Position numbers and translations under genes: made by a program
Notes under the pieces: model-generated
What the model was told of the DNA's origin: nothing
What the model saw: only the letters and a program-made list of their open reading frames with translations
Databases searched by the model: none
NCBI GenBank assembly: GCA_012295275.1
Contig: CM022670.1
Location: 10,275,583-10,339,582 of the forward strand
From: Chrysomallon squamiferum
Taxonomy: Eukaryota > Mollusca > Gastropoda > Neomphalida > Peltospiridae
Length of the DNA stretch: 64,000 bases
Reading direction: 5' to 3'
Shown here: piece after piece, positions 12,999 through 25,393 of the stretch
Layout of the letters: every line of letters starts with the position of its first letter
Numbering within the stretch: the first letter of the stretch is position 1

Positions 12999-13862
12999 TT
13001 TTTTCTGCCGCTCTTGGAGACATTTTAGGAACACATCGAATTTCTTTTCTACGATTTGTCAGACATTCGCGACCTTGTTCACACTGAAAATTCATACAGC
13101 TGTCTTGTATCACCTTCAAATGTCAGAAACATTTAAATTATTTATACTCTTCCTTATTTTATTAACTAATTAATTATTTCATTCAGGTGTCTGTGCATTT
13201 TCTGGTTTTATATATATGTATATAAATTTAAGCTGGTTTTGTGCTTAATACGATGTTTTTTTCACACTAACGGGATTGTTATTCCCCCGTAAATCTTTTT
13301 GCTGTCACACTTTATTATTAACAATGACTAAAAACAAAAATGTATTAAATATTTTGATACTATATATTTTTTTTGTATCTTTAAATTTCAATATTATCGT
13401 ATCACAAGAATTGTAAATGGCACACGCACGCACGCACGCACACACGCACGCACAAATGCACACACACACATACGCACGCACGCACACACGCACACAGCAG
13501 TGGTGTGCGGAAGTCTGGTGTTGCCCGTGGCCAGTTCCTTGACTGTACGCCCCAAAGACTCAAGTATAAGGCCTAGTACTGAGAAATATTATGAGAAAGG
13601 AAGGTATTTTGAACATGTAAACACAGATGAAACATAAAATAAAAGACTTTATTCGATTTAAATATAAATCAACCAGATTTATTAACTTCTTTTTTTCTGA
13701 TTGGATGCCTCCCATCTGGATGCCCGATGCCCGGTGCCACTGACACGCACACATACACGCACACACACACACATATATGTACATATTAAATACATTAACC
13801 TCATTACTGTGTTTACAAATATCTTCTATTGATTTTCCCTCATTAATATCAGAACCCGTGAC
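12999..13862 (-). pseudogene. Inverted relic of the cysteine-rich family (X1)
   Basis: On the minus strand an intact exon 2 of the family lies at 13113-12999 (115 bases, four cysteines, motifs RECLTNRRK and RCVPKMS, acceptor AAG and donor GTAAG). A truncated exon 1 lies at 13862-13800, encoding VTGSDINEGKSIEDIC and ending GAG|GTT. The signal peptide and the first five cysteines of exon 1 are replaced by unrelated sequence joined near 13863. Intron-2-like sequence continues to about 12,710, where homology stops, and no exon 3 follows. Its sequence is of the long (B/D/E) type. Non-functional unless it uses an unseen exon. Confidence 0.75.
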
Positions 13863-14269
13863 CAGAGCGGGATTCAGCAATTGCAGAATGTAGCAAAAAA
13901 TAGCACACGACCCTACTACTGGCCAGTTACAAGAGTAAACGCCCCCCACCCCTCAACCCACGCCCACTATTATCATAGCTTTACATTCAACATAAACACA
14001 CCTTAATGTTGGAACACAATCAGTCAGATGTATTGACAAAAAAAAAAATAAGAAAAAAAAATAAAGAAATCTTGCCAACACTATTAAAAACCATCGTCGT
14101 TCTTTGTGCATTTTTTATGCGGAGCAGTTTAGAAAACGAGCGCTTTCCCCGTGCTGATTGTAACCATCATACACAAATACATGCGTAGCATTATTTCAGT
14201 ATTGGGAAAACATGATTGCATGTTGTGATCTCTGATGATGTTTCTACAAGTTTCACACGTCGACATAAA

Positions 14270-14400
14270 CTTTTGTTTAACGACACCCCAGCACACTGTC
14301 TAGTCAGAGGCTGTTAGGTATCAAACATAAGGTATTTGCGACAAAGCAACTAATGAACTAGTTGTAGCCCACTGGCTAGTGAGGAAAGAAACTTTGAGGA
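14270..14400. repeat. Dispersed repeat, unit 1 copy
   Basis: The block beginning TTTGTTTAACGACACCCCAG and ending near ACTGGCTAGTGAGGAAAG resembles, from memory, the head and tail of a dispersed element frequent in gastropod genomes, with the middle missing. The same block recurs at 28,940-29,070 through the segmental duplication. The identification needs a repeat-library search. Confidence 0.45.
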
Positions 14401-16119
14401 AAGAAACGTACCTCTACACAAACAAACAAACAAACAAACATCAACAAAGGCTATAGACAAAATCGTGATACGCAGCATTTGGATTAAAAGAAGCCCCAAA
14501 AACCTGTAAGTGGCGGTTTACAAGAATTTTGACGTTTACAGAACTGGAGTTATGGATTAAATTAAAACGAAAATTTAATGCTCATATTTTAATTTAATTA
14601 TGCTCTTATCATAACGGTCAGAAAAGGCAACATCTCCTTTGTTTAAGAGCCAATTCGAAGGCATGATGCTATGCAAGATCAATAGGGCACGGTGCGAACA
14701 TTTCTACATTTTTTATTTTATAATTACAGTCTATGTTGACAAAGAGAAAACAACGACGATTTACATTTAAAAAAAAAAAAAAAAAAAAATAATATATATA
14801 TCGTACTTTATTGTTAACAAAGATATGTTAGAAGAAAAATTTATCTCCAGAGAAACAGAAATAGAAAGGCAAGATTATAGATAAAACACGAAACTGATTA
14901 TTTATTATTTTTGTATTAGATAGGGTCTCCAGAGAAAAGATTAGAAAAATATATTTTAATCTCAAAACTAAAATGAAACTGAAGAGAATTAATTATTAAA
15001 CGGTTTTAAACGAATTAAAGGTATTGGTAACAGCGAACTTATTCTTTCTCTTTCTTGTGCAGAGTCAAATTAGACGTACATACGACAGATAATATTCATA
15101 CCTAATACACTGTTACCTACCTAACTAAAAACAAAATACATAAATGCATAATTCAAAATATTTGCATACCTACACATAAAAACTATATATAGTTTAAATT
15201 TATTTTGGGGACTGACTCCCTCTTTGGTGTGAATAATCTGAATTATTTTAATAGATTAGATTATTAATTATCAAACATTGTATTATCTAAAACTGACGAA
15301 GAAGAAAACACATTAAAACAATAAAAACAAAATTAAAAATATATAAAAAAACAACAAATAAATAATAAATAAATGAATAAATGAATGAATGAATGAATAA
15401 ATAAATAATAATAATAATGAAAAAAAAAATAATTTCAGAATTGCGAAAAATGCCTTTTTAAAGTTGTTATTGTTATCTATGATTTTAAACAGTGGGTATT
15501 CAAAACATACCATCATAATTTTAAACAATCACAATACACTCTTCAATATACGACTACACATGTATAAAATGAATCACTGAATAACTAACTGTCTGAAGCG
15601 TTATTCTACTGAATAATAAAATCTGCAAGCAGAGAGAATTAATTTTGTTAAAAGAACTACAACCTGTGAATTTTTATAAATTTAATCGTTAACTATTCGC
15701 TTTAAATAAGAGATAAAACAAAATTAAAAATTAATTGAAAAAGCGCTGAAAAACTGAGTATGTATAAAAAATGATATTCTTTATACTGATAAGACATAAA
15801 ACTAATGTACATAAAATTATACTTAAAAAGAAAAGTGTAAATAATTAATTACATTCGTATTTAAGCGACTGTACACCTAAAATGAATACAAATATTATTA
15901 AAAAAAAAAAAATTTAAATTAAAAAAAACAAAAAAACAAAAAAAAAACAAACAATTAAATTAAACAAGTAATAAACAGAAGGTAGTTACTGACAATAACA
16001 ATACTAAATATAAAATAAATAACTAGGTTATTAAAACCAAACATAAGATTAAATAAATTGGCTACTGCGCCTCTGAAACATACTAAATAAAATGCGAGTT
16101 ATTAAAAGTTCTGCCAAAG

Positions 16120-16540
16120 CGGCCATCACTTTTCTGAATTTGACCTGCGTATCGAGCCACAAATGAAAATCTTTGTGATCGGTGTATTTTAAAACACAAC
16201 CACTGCATTCAAAAACAACTTAAGATCTTTCTGAAATGTAACTTCTTTAGTTTTGTCACGGTTCATAGAAAGTTTCGATCTGTTACACCAGGTATAAACT
16301 AGATCAAAGCATTTGCTGAAGTGTTTCATTGTCTGACGCTAGCAGGACGATGTCATCGTGAGTAGAGTAACAGCAGTACACGCGTACCATCAAGTTCAAC
16401 GACACATTCCAGTCTAGATCATTTATACACAACGCAGATAAAGCTGGTATAAGTGTACAAGCTTGTTGGTGATAATAACCAGTCACTTTATCCATGCAGT
16501 CTACATTTTCATGCATTGCCTTGCTAGAATTGATCACATA
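16120..16540 (-). pseudogene. Non-LTR reverse transcriptase relic, unit 1
   Basis: Read on the minus strand, 16537-16304 contains LCINDLDW, then HDDIVLLASDNETLQQML. After a frame change comes DLVYTWCNRSKLSMNRDKT. This order matches the palm region of LINE-type reverse transcriptases: the FINDL-like block, a YADD-like block here degraded to THDD, the DIVLLA strand, then LD.V..WC..W.L..N..KT. The catalytic YADD is lost and the frame is broken, so it is a dead fragment. It lies about 500 bases upstream of gene A. Confidence 0.8.
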
Positions 16541-17025
16541 CTATAATTTTCTTTTAATTTATTTCACTCTACTCTAAAGCTACGTAGTAATTTGCACTCT
16601 GATTTCTATTATCTTTACTCCTTAGCACTAAAGCGTTCCATTAATTATGGATAGAGATAAGACAGGGACGAAATCAAAGATAAGTTTGTTTTACTATTAG
16701 TCGAATACCATAAGTTGATCTGTCGATAAATGCTATACTACTTTTATATTATTTTATATATATATATATATTTCTTCTTCTTCTTCTTCTTCAGAAATAA
16801 AAAAAAAAACAGCATAAAAAAAACCAACTCTCTGAGATTGGTTTAAATCTTATATTATTTAATAAAAGAACCTAATCTAAAAATTCAAATTAAATTTGAA
16901 TTAATTCTGCGATATCGGAATTAAGACAGATTTTAAAGTAGGTAACTGTTCTAAATTACAAACTGCTAGTTAATCGACTGTCAGCAGTTTTATTTACTGA
17001 TCTATTAGTTTAAAGATTCACCGAA

Positions 17026-19132
17026 ATGGAAGATGTTTTAAGAAAATTACTAACTGTTCTGCTGCTTGTGATGATCAACGACATGACGTCACCAGCAGAA
17101 AGGTATCATCCAGTTGGCGTGAAGATGTGCTGCATGATCTGTAAACGTGAAAATTCTTGTAGAACCACAACTTACAGTTCAAAAACTCTCGTATGTGACG
17201 TCACGGGTTCTGATCTTAACGACGGAAAATCAATAGAAGATATTTGTAAAAACAGTAATGAGGTGAGTGTTTTTAGATATGAAAATAATGAATGTTTTAA
17301 TATATCTTAACTGGCCTAGTTCTGAAGAATTCGCATAAATACATTTTGCACATTTTAAAGTTATTTTATCATTTATTTTTGGCGGCGAAGGTATCTGTAA
17401 GTATATAATTATAGATGTATCTATCTATGTATCTGCTATATCGCGGTTTGTCTTTCTGTCTTTCTTTCTGTCTGTCTCGCTGTGTATCTGTCTATATCCA
17501 CACACATACACTCTTATAATCAAGCATAACATTAAAATAACAAGTTCGTAAGAGTAAATTCACATTTGTTTTTCTTTTGTGATGACGTTATTTTTTAATA
17601 TAAATTGCTATCTAGGCAAAATAGAGGTTCCCCATATATTTATTGTGTACTTGTTTCTTCTAAAAGACGTGATCCAAAACGTATTAGCATTCTATTTCAT
17701 TTTTATGGTCATACGTTATTGTTAGCAAAATGGCTCCTGATAAATGATCAAACTATCAAAAAATATATTTAATTGCTTATTTGTATAAATACTGAATGTA
17801 ATATCAACTGGTTATATTGCTTAATAAATGTATAAAAGCAGTGGAAATAAAAAAATCATCAACAACAACAACAAAACAAATTAATAAAAAAAATAAAAAA
17901 TAATAGAAGATGAAAGAAACGAAAGGGAAAACAACACTACACAGACTCACAGACACAAAAATACAACTAATAAATAAAAAACATTAAAAAAGAGAAAAAA
18001 AAAGAAACAAAAAAAGACAACAAAACGAAACGAAACAAAAAATCCACCAAAAACACCCCCCCCCCAAAAAAAAAAAACAATTAATTCCATTTACACAAGA
18101 TAACGAAGCGATATATAAAATAATTAAGAAAAATGTTATTTAAAATTTAAGCTGATACAAGACAGATGTTTGAAGACTGACTGTGTTCAGGATCGCGAAT
18201 GTCTGACAGATCATAAAAAAGTAACACGATGTGTTCCTAAAATGTCTTCAAAAGTCTCGAAAATAGGTGAGTAACAATATTTCTTCACATTTCAATATCA
18301 CTATCAACAACGCCTATTCTCTATAATGATAATCTTTTCTGTCGCTATGTATTATAATTTAGCAATAATGGACATCGTATGTGTACCTTCCCATAGATGG
18401 GATTCAAAGAAAAAAATGTGGTGATATCTGAAAGCTCCTTTTACGTACACCGTTCATTATTTATGTCAAATGGTTCATAATTTGTTTACTAAAACATAAA
18501 CTACAACGTTTAAATATATTATATTGTGTTCGTTTTATATCATTTAAATATATATATATATTTTTAAGACAATTAAATGTCCTAAACAATCGCAGAAAAA
18601 GATAAATTAGCAGTATCTCTACACATTTCAATATTAACATTAATATCAGTAATACCTATTCTTGTATTATGATAATCTTTAGCAACAATGGGACATTTTT
18701 GTGTACCTTCCCATAGATTTATTTCCATGAAACCGTCTTTCGTTTTCAGGTGGAAAAAATGTCATTGATACATAATAATATGATAATGTTTTGATATTTT
18801 TTATTTATATTTATATAAACAGACACACACAAACGTTTTATTTCACAGCATTGCATATATAACTTTCCTGGTTAATACATCTACATATAATTTGTTTTCT
18901 TTAGATATCGTTTACATATATACGTCTTTCGTTTAATATTACTTACATTATGTAACTGATTTTTGTTTTTGTTTTTGCTCCCTTTTCCTTAGATAATTTT
19001 TTTTGGATACCATTTACACGTATATATATATATATTTTTTATTTCTATACTGTAGATCAAGACAAAGCAACGTCCAGGGAAATTGGGAAACAACCATCTG
19101 ATGATGACCAAATAACAGACAGATATCCATAG
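17026..19132 (+). CDS. Gene A: short secreted ten-cysteine protein
   Basis: Three exons join in frame: 17026-17262, 18152-18266 and 19056-19132, encoding 142 residues. Splice sites are GAG|GTGAGT, TTTAAG|CTG, ATAG|GTGAGT and CTGTAG|ATC. Residues 1-22 form a signal peptide (hydrophobic LLTVLLLVM). Ten cysteines follow at 35, 36, 39, 45, 57, 74, 85, 90, 96 and 106 (CC-x2-C-x5-C-x11-C-x16-C-x10-C-x4-C-x5-C-x9-C). Exon 3 opens like the long-form exon 3 (D-Q-D) but then encodes only a 24-residue polar tail ending D-R-Y-P before TAG. So A appears to be a secreted protein with the cysteine domain alone. The family is not recognised and no function is assigned. Exon 3 is the least certain part; its retention in C as a recognisable remnant supports it. 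Confidence 0.68.
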
Positions 19133-19789
19133 CTTAAAACTGCATAATTAAAACTATGTGCATATACACACATAAACAATATATAATTTAGCTGTAGTCT
19201 GGATACTGGTTAACTATTTTGAGAATACTCTGAATTATTCTAAACAGATTAGATTATTACTGATCGAAACATTGTGTTATCAAAAACCGAGGAAGACAAA
19301 AAAAAAAAAAGAAAAAAAAAAGGAGGAAATATATATATATAAAATTTAATTTTAATTTTATATATATAAAACTAGTTTTTAAGTTTTTGTTATAGTCTAC
19401 GATTTTAAATTATATGTTCAAAACATACCATCATTATTATAAAAACTCACAACACATTCTTCAACACATGTATAAAATGAATCACTGAAAAACTAACTGT
19501 CTGAAGCGTTATTCTACTGAATAATAAAATCTGCAAGCAGAGAGAATTAATTTTGTTAAAAGAACTGCAACCTGTGAATTTTTACAACTTGAATCGTTAA
19601 CTATTCGATTTAAATAAACCTCAGTATTAAAAATGTATTAATCGAAAAGGCATTGAAAGACTGAGTGTTTAAATTTTATTGTCACAGAAAACGTATGCGT
19701 GTTTGATCACAAAATATGAATAACAGAAAATTACTTATAAGACTGAGGATACATAATTTGTGTTTTATGATTTACTCCGAATTTAACTA

Positions 19790-20561
19790 CAGTGGTACCT
19801 TGACTTACGACGAGTTCAATTCATTCCGTGACAGACCTCGTAACTCAATTTGCTCGTATATCAAATTAATTTTCCCAACTGAAATTAAACGAAATACCAT
19901 TAATCCGTTCCAGCTCCCCTACAAAAACCATCCCAGCTTTTTTCTAAACATGTTTTTAAATAAGAAAAAATGTGTTTATAAATGACAAATATTGTATAAA
20001 AATAAAATAAAAGTGAATGTAAAGAAATAATCTGGTTTTGTAAAGTGTATTTATCTTGGAGATCAGACAACTTGGCCTAACTGAAACTGCTGGTGGAGGT
20101 GGAGTAGACTGGAGGATTGTTTGTTTGGAACATATCGTAGAAGTACCACGCTCGTACTGTCTAGCCAAGTCGATTACACGCACACCTCGCTCATATCTTT
20201 CTATGATTTCATGCTTTAAGTCAATCGACATCATCCGCTTCTTCTTCTCAGCACTCTCCTTTGCACTCGCTTTCTTAAGGTCCATGGTCAGAAAAAAGAA
20301 ATGTGGCAAAATACTGCACAAAACGCGAGCACAATACAATAGAGATGCTTCCGCGGCGATGTAACCACATGAAGTAAACGAGTGAGACGCGGGATGCTGG
20401 TCGGATGTTGTGTTGTTCGTTGCGCCAACTAGCGGCGGCGTATCTGAAATTCGCTCCTAACTCGGATTTTGGCTCGCAGTTCTAAGCAAAAGATCGACCG
20501 GGCGCCTGCTCGTAACTCGAAAAACTTGTAAGTTGGGGCACTCGTAAGTCGAGGTACCACT
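19790..20561 (-). mobile_element. Tigger/pogo-like element 1 (internally deleted)
   Basis: The ends read CAGTGGTACCTTGACTTACG and, at the right, CTCGTAAGTCGAGGTACCACT, inverted copies that fit Tigger-type terminal repeats at a TA site. On the minus strand an open frame (20339-19956) includes KKKRMMSIDLKHEIIERYE and DLARQYERGTSTIC, a CENP-B/Tigger-type helix-turn-helix. No DDE catalytic domain is present, so the element is non-autonomous. Confidence 0.8.
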
Positions 20562-20775
20562 ATATATATATAATTAAATATTTAAATGATCAAATAAAAA
20601 TAAAATTGACTCTTCATATGTGAATCTTTATTTATTTATTTATTTATTTATTATTTTGTGCTGTTATCATAATGGTCAGAAATGGCCACACCTCCTCTTT
20701 TCTTTCGAAGCTTGGTGCTATGCAAGATCAATACGGCATAGTGCAAACATTCCGTTTTTTTATTTTTATGGATCA
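19790..20775 (+). repeat. Left arm of large inverted repeat, unit 1
   Basis: Element 1 plus about 200 bases on its right (including GTTATCATAATGGTCAGAAA and GCAAGATCAATACGGCATAG) match, in inverted order, the segment 22,690-23,664. The spacer is about 1.9 kb. The same arrangement exists in unit 2 (33,702-34,710 and 36,535-37,529). Confidence 0.8.
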
Positions 20776-21357
20776 GAACATAGTGTAGTATGTGAACTGT
20801 CAATAAAAAAACAACATGCTTTTTATCTGTTTTGATTGTTATATAGCGGCGGCGTATCTGAAGCTCGTTCGTAACTCGTAAGTCAAAGATCTACTGTATT
20901 TCTAACCATAATTATGTATTTGAGTGTCTCCTGTCAAACACACATACATACATATATATATACATTTACATATATACATATATAAACACATACACACATA
21001 CATACATACATATACACACTCATACACATATACATAAACACACACACACATACACACGTAGACACGTAGACACGTAGACATGTATATACGCGTATACATA
21101 TATAATGATGACACAAATTATCTATTTCAAATTTTGTTTGGTACATTTTTCATAAAATATAATAGCAAAAATTTTTTTGTATTTATGAGATGTTTTATTT
21201 TACAAAACTTCCGAGTTCACATTTTGAGATGGGATCATATATTAATATATATATATTTTGCAAATGAGAAGTCAAATATTGCCAGTTTCATTCGATAAAT
21301 CTCTCTTGCAATGAAATCATTTGATATGCATATTTGAAATACAGCCATAAAAAGTAT

Positions 21358-21359
21358 TC

Positions 21360-21418
<59 letters not shown>
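21358..21418. repeat. (AT)n(GA)n microsatellite, unit 1
   Basis: A compound array preceding the shared sequence TTTGCTGCTACACATAATTC. Its counterparts are at 35,117-35,198 and 42,588-42,724. Confidence 0.92.
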
Positions 21419-21421
<3 letters not shown>

Positions 21422-22079
21422 TGCTGCTACACATAATTCTTAGATTTTGTATCAAAACAGTTTAATAATTAATTCTCTTCAGTTTCATTTCAGTTTTGAG
21501 ATTAACATATATGTTTCTAATCTTTTCCCTCGAGACCCTAACTAATACAAAAATAATAAATAATCAGTTTCGTGTTTTATCTATAATATGGTAAAAGAGT
21601 TTTAATTGTTAATAAAGCTTTAATCTGTAGTCTTGGATTCCTGTTTCTCTTTCTTTTAGAGATAAATACATGAGTAGTTTTTTCTGTTTCTGAGACTTGT
21701 TTTACAAAAAAAAAAAAACCAACCAAACCCCCCCAAAAAAACAACAACAACAACCCCCCCCCAAAAAGCCCCCAACAAACTAATTTTTGGGTAACAAAAA
21801 GCCTAATGAGAAAATTGGCTTTTATTTTTTTACTTGTAACCTAATCTTTTGTTAATAATAAAGTATGATATAAAAAAAAGTAAAGCACCGTTAATTTGCG
21901 TTTGCCAACAATAGTTATCACGTCATTTCGTAGGCTGTAAGCTGATCAGTTGTTTAATTGTTGTTGAACTGTTATGAAATAAAAATAAGTGAATAAACAA
22001 ACAACAACACAATACTTAAATAAATTATAGTATTTTATAACACTATTAGAAATAAATAATACAGTAGAATATTGAAAAT

Positions 22080-22645
22080 GTTTAGTACAGTGTTGAAAAA
22101 AGTTAATACAATATAAGACTGAAACAAGTTAAAAGTATTATATAAGAATGAAACAAATGTAAAATATCTTTTAATACGGAACAACAAATATAAGCACAGC
22201 GTAAGAGTAAAACAAATTAAAAAGATTACAATGAAACATATAACACTGAATGAAATTAAAATATTATATAACAGTGAATTGAGTTTAAAATATTATATAA
22301 TTCTATATAACAATGGAACAGATGAAAGTACTTTATAACACTGAAACAAAAGTATTACGTAACAATGAAATAAATTAAAAGTGATATATAAAATTGAAAC
22401 AAAACGATTGCGTATCTGTGAAAAGTCATATATAAAACTGAAACAAAAGGATTTCGTAACAATGAAATAAATTAAAAATGATATATAAAACTGAAACAAA
22501 ACGATTACGTAACAATGAAAAGTAATACATAACAGTGAAACAAAACGATTACGTAATAATGAGTTCAATGAAACAAATTAAAACTACTTTAAAACACTAA
22601 TAGAAATTAAAAGGATTATATAACAATGAAACAGATTAAAAGCAT
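22080..22645. repeat. Minisatellite upstream of B
   Basis: Degenerate tandem units of roughly 50 bases built on AACTGAAACAAAAGGATT and CGTAACAATGAAATAAATTA. The same array occurs upstream of D (about 35,870-36,480) and of E (about 43,380-43,710). Open frames across it are repeat translations. Confidence 0.75.
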
Positions 22646-22689
22646 GTTTTTTTTTTTTTTTTTTTTTTTTTTATTGGCAAATCACATAC

Positions 22690-23664
22690 TTCACTAATAA
22701 CTGATCCATAAAAAAAGGATTGTTTGTACTATGCCGTATTGATCTTGCGTAGCATCAAGCTTCAAAAGAAAAGAGCCATTTCTGACCATTATGATAACAG
22801 CACAAAATAATAAATAAATAAATAAATAAAATAAATAAAGATTCACATATGAATAGTAAAATTTTATTTTTATTTGATCATTTAAATACTTAATTATATA
22901 TACAGTGGTACCTCGAATTACGAGTGCCCCAACTTACAAGTTTTTCGAGTTACGAGCAGGCGCCCGGTCGATCTTTTGCTTAGAGTTGCGAGCCAAAATC
23001 CGAGTTACGAGCGAACTTCAGATACTCCGCCACTAGTTGGCGCAACGAACAACACAACATCCGACCAGCATCCCGCGTCTCACTCGTTTACTTCATGTGG
23101 TTACATCGCCGCGGAAGCATCTCTGTTGTATTGTGCTCGCGTTTTGTGCAGTGTTTTGCCAAATTTCTTTTTTCCTGCTATAGATCATAATAAAGTAAGT
23201 GCAAAGGACAGTGCGGACAAGAAGAAGCGGATGATGTCCATTGAATTAAAGCTTGAATTCATTGAAATACATAAACGAGGTGTGGATGTAGTCGACTTGG
23301 CTAGGCAGTACAAGCATAGTACTTCTACAATATGTACCATACTGAAGCTGAAGTAGTCGATAAAGGCCGTAACTCCAGCCAAAGGCGTTAAAATAATTTG
23401 TCTGATCTCCAAGATAAATACACTTTACATAACCTATTTATTTCTTTACATTCTCTTTTATTTTGTTTTTTTTTTACAATATTTGTCATTTATAAATACA
23501 TTTTTTCTTATTCAAAAGCACGTGTAAAAAAAAAAAAAAGTTTTTTTATTTGGGGGACTGGTATTTCAATTAATTTCATTTGGGAAAATTGATTGGATAT
23601 ACGAGTAAATTGAGATACGAGCTCGGTCACGGAACGAATTAAACTCGTAAGTCAAGTACCACTG
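22690..23664 (-). repeat. Right arm of large inverted repeat, unit 1
   Basis: Inverted partner of 19,790-20,775. The flank shared outside the Tigger element shows that the whole block, not only the transposon, was inverted and duplicated. Confidence 0.8.
22903..23664 (+). mobile_element. Tigger/pogo-like element 2
   Basis: CAGTGGTACCTCGAATTACG at the left and CGTAAGTCAAGTACCACTG at the right, flanked on both sides by TA. The plus-strand frame 22976-23356 carries KKKRMMSIELKLEFIEIHK and DLARQYKHSTSTIC, the same DNA-binding region as element 1, with no DDE domain. The orientation is opposite to element 1. Confidence 0.83.
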
Positions 23665-23665
23665 T

Positions 23666-23704
<39 letters not shown>

Positions 23705-23879
23705 TTAATCAAGTGTAAAGGTTATCAGCCTTTTTACGTCAAAGAGAAAATTAATATATAATTATACAGTACAGAGAAATGAATATAATATGCTTAATAA
23801 CTTAAATATTCTGATAAAGGATTTTTTTAATATCATTTCGATAGTTTCATGTTTTAAGTTTTTAATTTATTTATGTACC

Positions 23880-24326
23880 TCTTCCAAGTGACAGTCTGAG
23901 TTACAGAAATCTCAACATTTAATGACCTTTTAGATACAAATACGCCCAACACACACACACAAACACGCACCCCCCCCACTTTATTGGCTTGAGATTCATT
24001 ATAAAGTCAAATAAAGGAAAAATGATTGGTTTTCTTTCATCAAATAGGCAACGCCTTCAAAGCAGGTTTTTGAATAACCGGTGTTTTCTGTCATTTATTA
24101 AAGTGACATAAGATCCATTCACGCGACTGACAGTCAGAAAAAAAGTTTGATTGTTTCTTTTTATCTTTTTTCTTTTCAAAGATCATTTTTGTCATACGTG
24201 AATATAAAGGTGCAAAAAAAAATTAAAAAAAAAAAAAAAATTAAAAAGACAAAAAAAGACGTATAAAGTTAATTTCTCTATTTTTACAGAGAAAGCGGAG
24301 TTTCATCTAAGTAGAAAAGTAAAACA
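23880..24326 (+). promoter_or_regulatory. Conserved 5' flank of long-form genes
   Basis: This flank of B is kept in D (about 37,720-38,157) and in the older copy E (about 44,160-44,705), with shared blocks such as CCAAGTGACAGTCTGAG, CCTTTTAGATACAAATACGC and CTTTCATCAAATAG. It ends in TTTCTCTATTTTTACAG and then AGAAAGCG before the ATG. The latter looks like a 3' splice site, so a non-coding first exon may lie upstream. The transcription start was not located. Confidence 0.4.
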
Positions 24327-25342
24327 ATGAAAAATTATTCTGCCAACGTCGTTGTAGTATTGTTTGTGATTGTTAACAATGTGACAGTGTCGTGGTCAAA
24401 GAAGTTTCATCCAGTTGGTGTGAAGATGTGCTGCCTGATCTGTAAACGTGAACATTCTTGTAGAACCACAACTTACAGTTCAAAAACTCTCGTATGTGAC
24501 GTCACGGGTTCTGATCTTAACGACGGAGAATCAATAGAAGACATTTGTAAAAACAGTAATGAGGTGGGTATTTAATGCGTGTGTGTGTGTATAATGTATG
24601 TATGTATGCATGTATGTATCTCATTTATAATTTCTGTGATAAAGTGGGAATTTAAAAACACAAAAATAAATAGTTTCAAAATATTTTATGCATTTTTGTT
24701 TTTAAAAAGTAAGTCAATGTTAATAATAAATTGTGACAGTAAAAAGATTTATGGGGGAATAACAATCCCGTTAGTGTGAAAAATGCATCGTATTAAGCAC
24801 AAAACCAGCTTAAATTTATATATATACATATATATATATAAAACCAGAAAATGCATAGACACCTGAATGAAATAAATAAATAATTAATTAATTAAAATAA
24901 GGAAGAGTATAAATAATTTAAATGTTTCTAACATTTGAAGGTGATACAAGAAAGCTGTATGAATTCTCAGTGTGAACAAGGTCGTGAATGTCTGACAAAT
25001 CGTAGAAAAGAAATTCGATGTGTTCCTAAAATGTCTCCAAGAGCGAGAGAAAAAAGTAAGTAGAATAATGTCTTCCGTTTGTTGGTTTAGACATGAAAAT
25101 AAATGAACACTATCTCTACACATTTCTGTATTAACGGGATTTTGTTTTGTTGTTGTTTTTCATTATTTAGTTGCAAATGATATTTTATGCGTACCTTCCC
25201 ATAAACTTGTATTTAATAAATAAAACGTAATGACTGAAAGATTGCTTAAAATCTGCATGTATTGTACTTCATATAATTGTAATCTGCATTAAAAAAAAAA
25301 AAATAAAAAAAAAATGAATTCGTGTAATAAAAAATAAATAAG

Positions 25343-25393
<51 letters not shown>

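Noticed and set aside
12931-13173. Plus-strand frame of 80 codons, with similar antisense frames at 24,884, 38,700 and 45,312
   Set aside because: It is the antisense of family exon 2 and intron sequence; the conserved cysteines, splice sites and reading frame are on the other strand.
20056-20364. Plus-strand frame over Tigger element 1 (and 33,999-34,307)
   Set aside because: Shadow of the helix-turn-helix frame on the minus strand.
22293-22568. Minus-strand 91-codon frame with recurrent R-N-R-F-V-S
   Set aside because: Translation of the minisatellite upstream of B.
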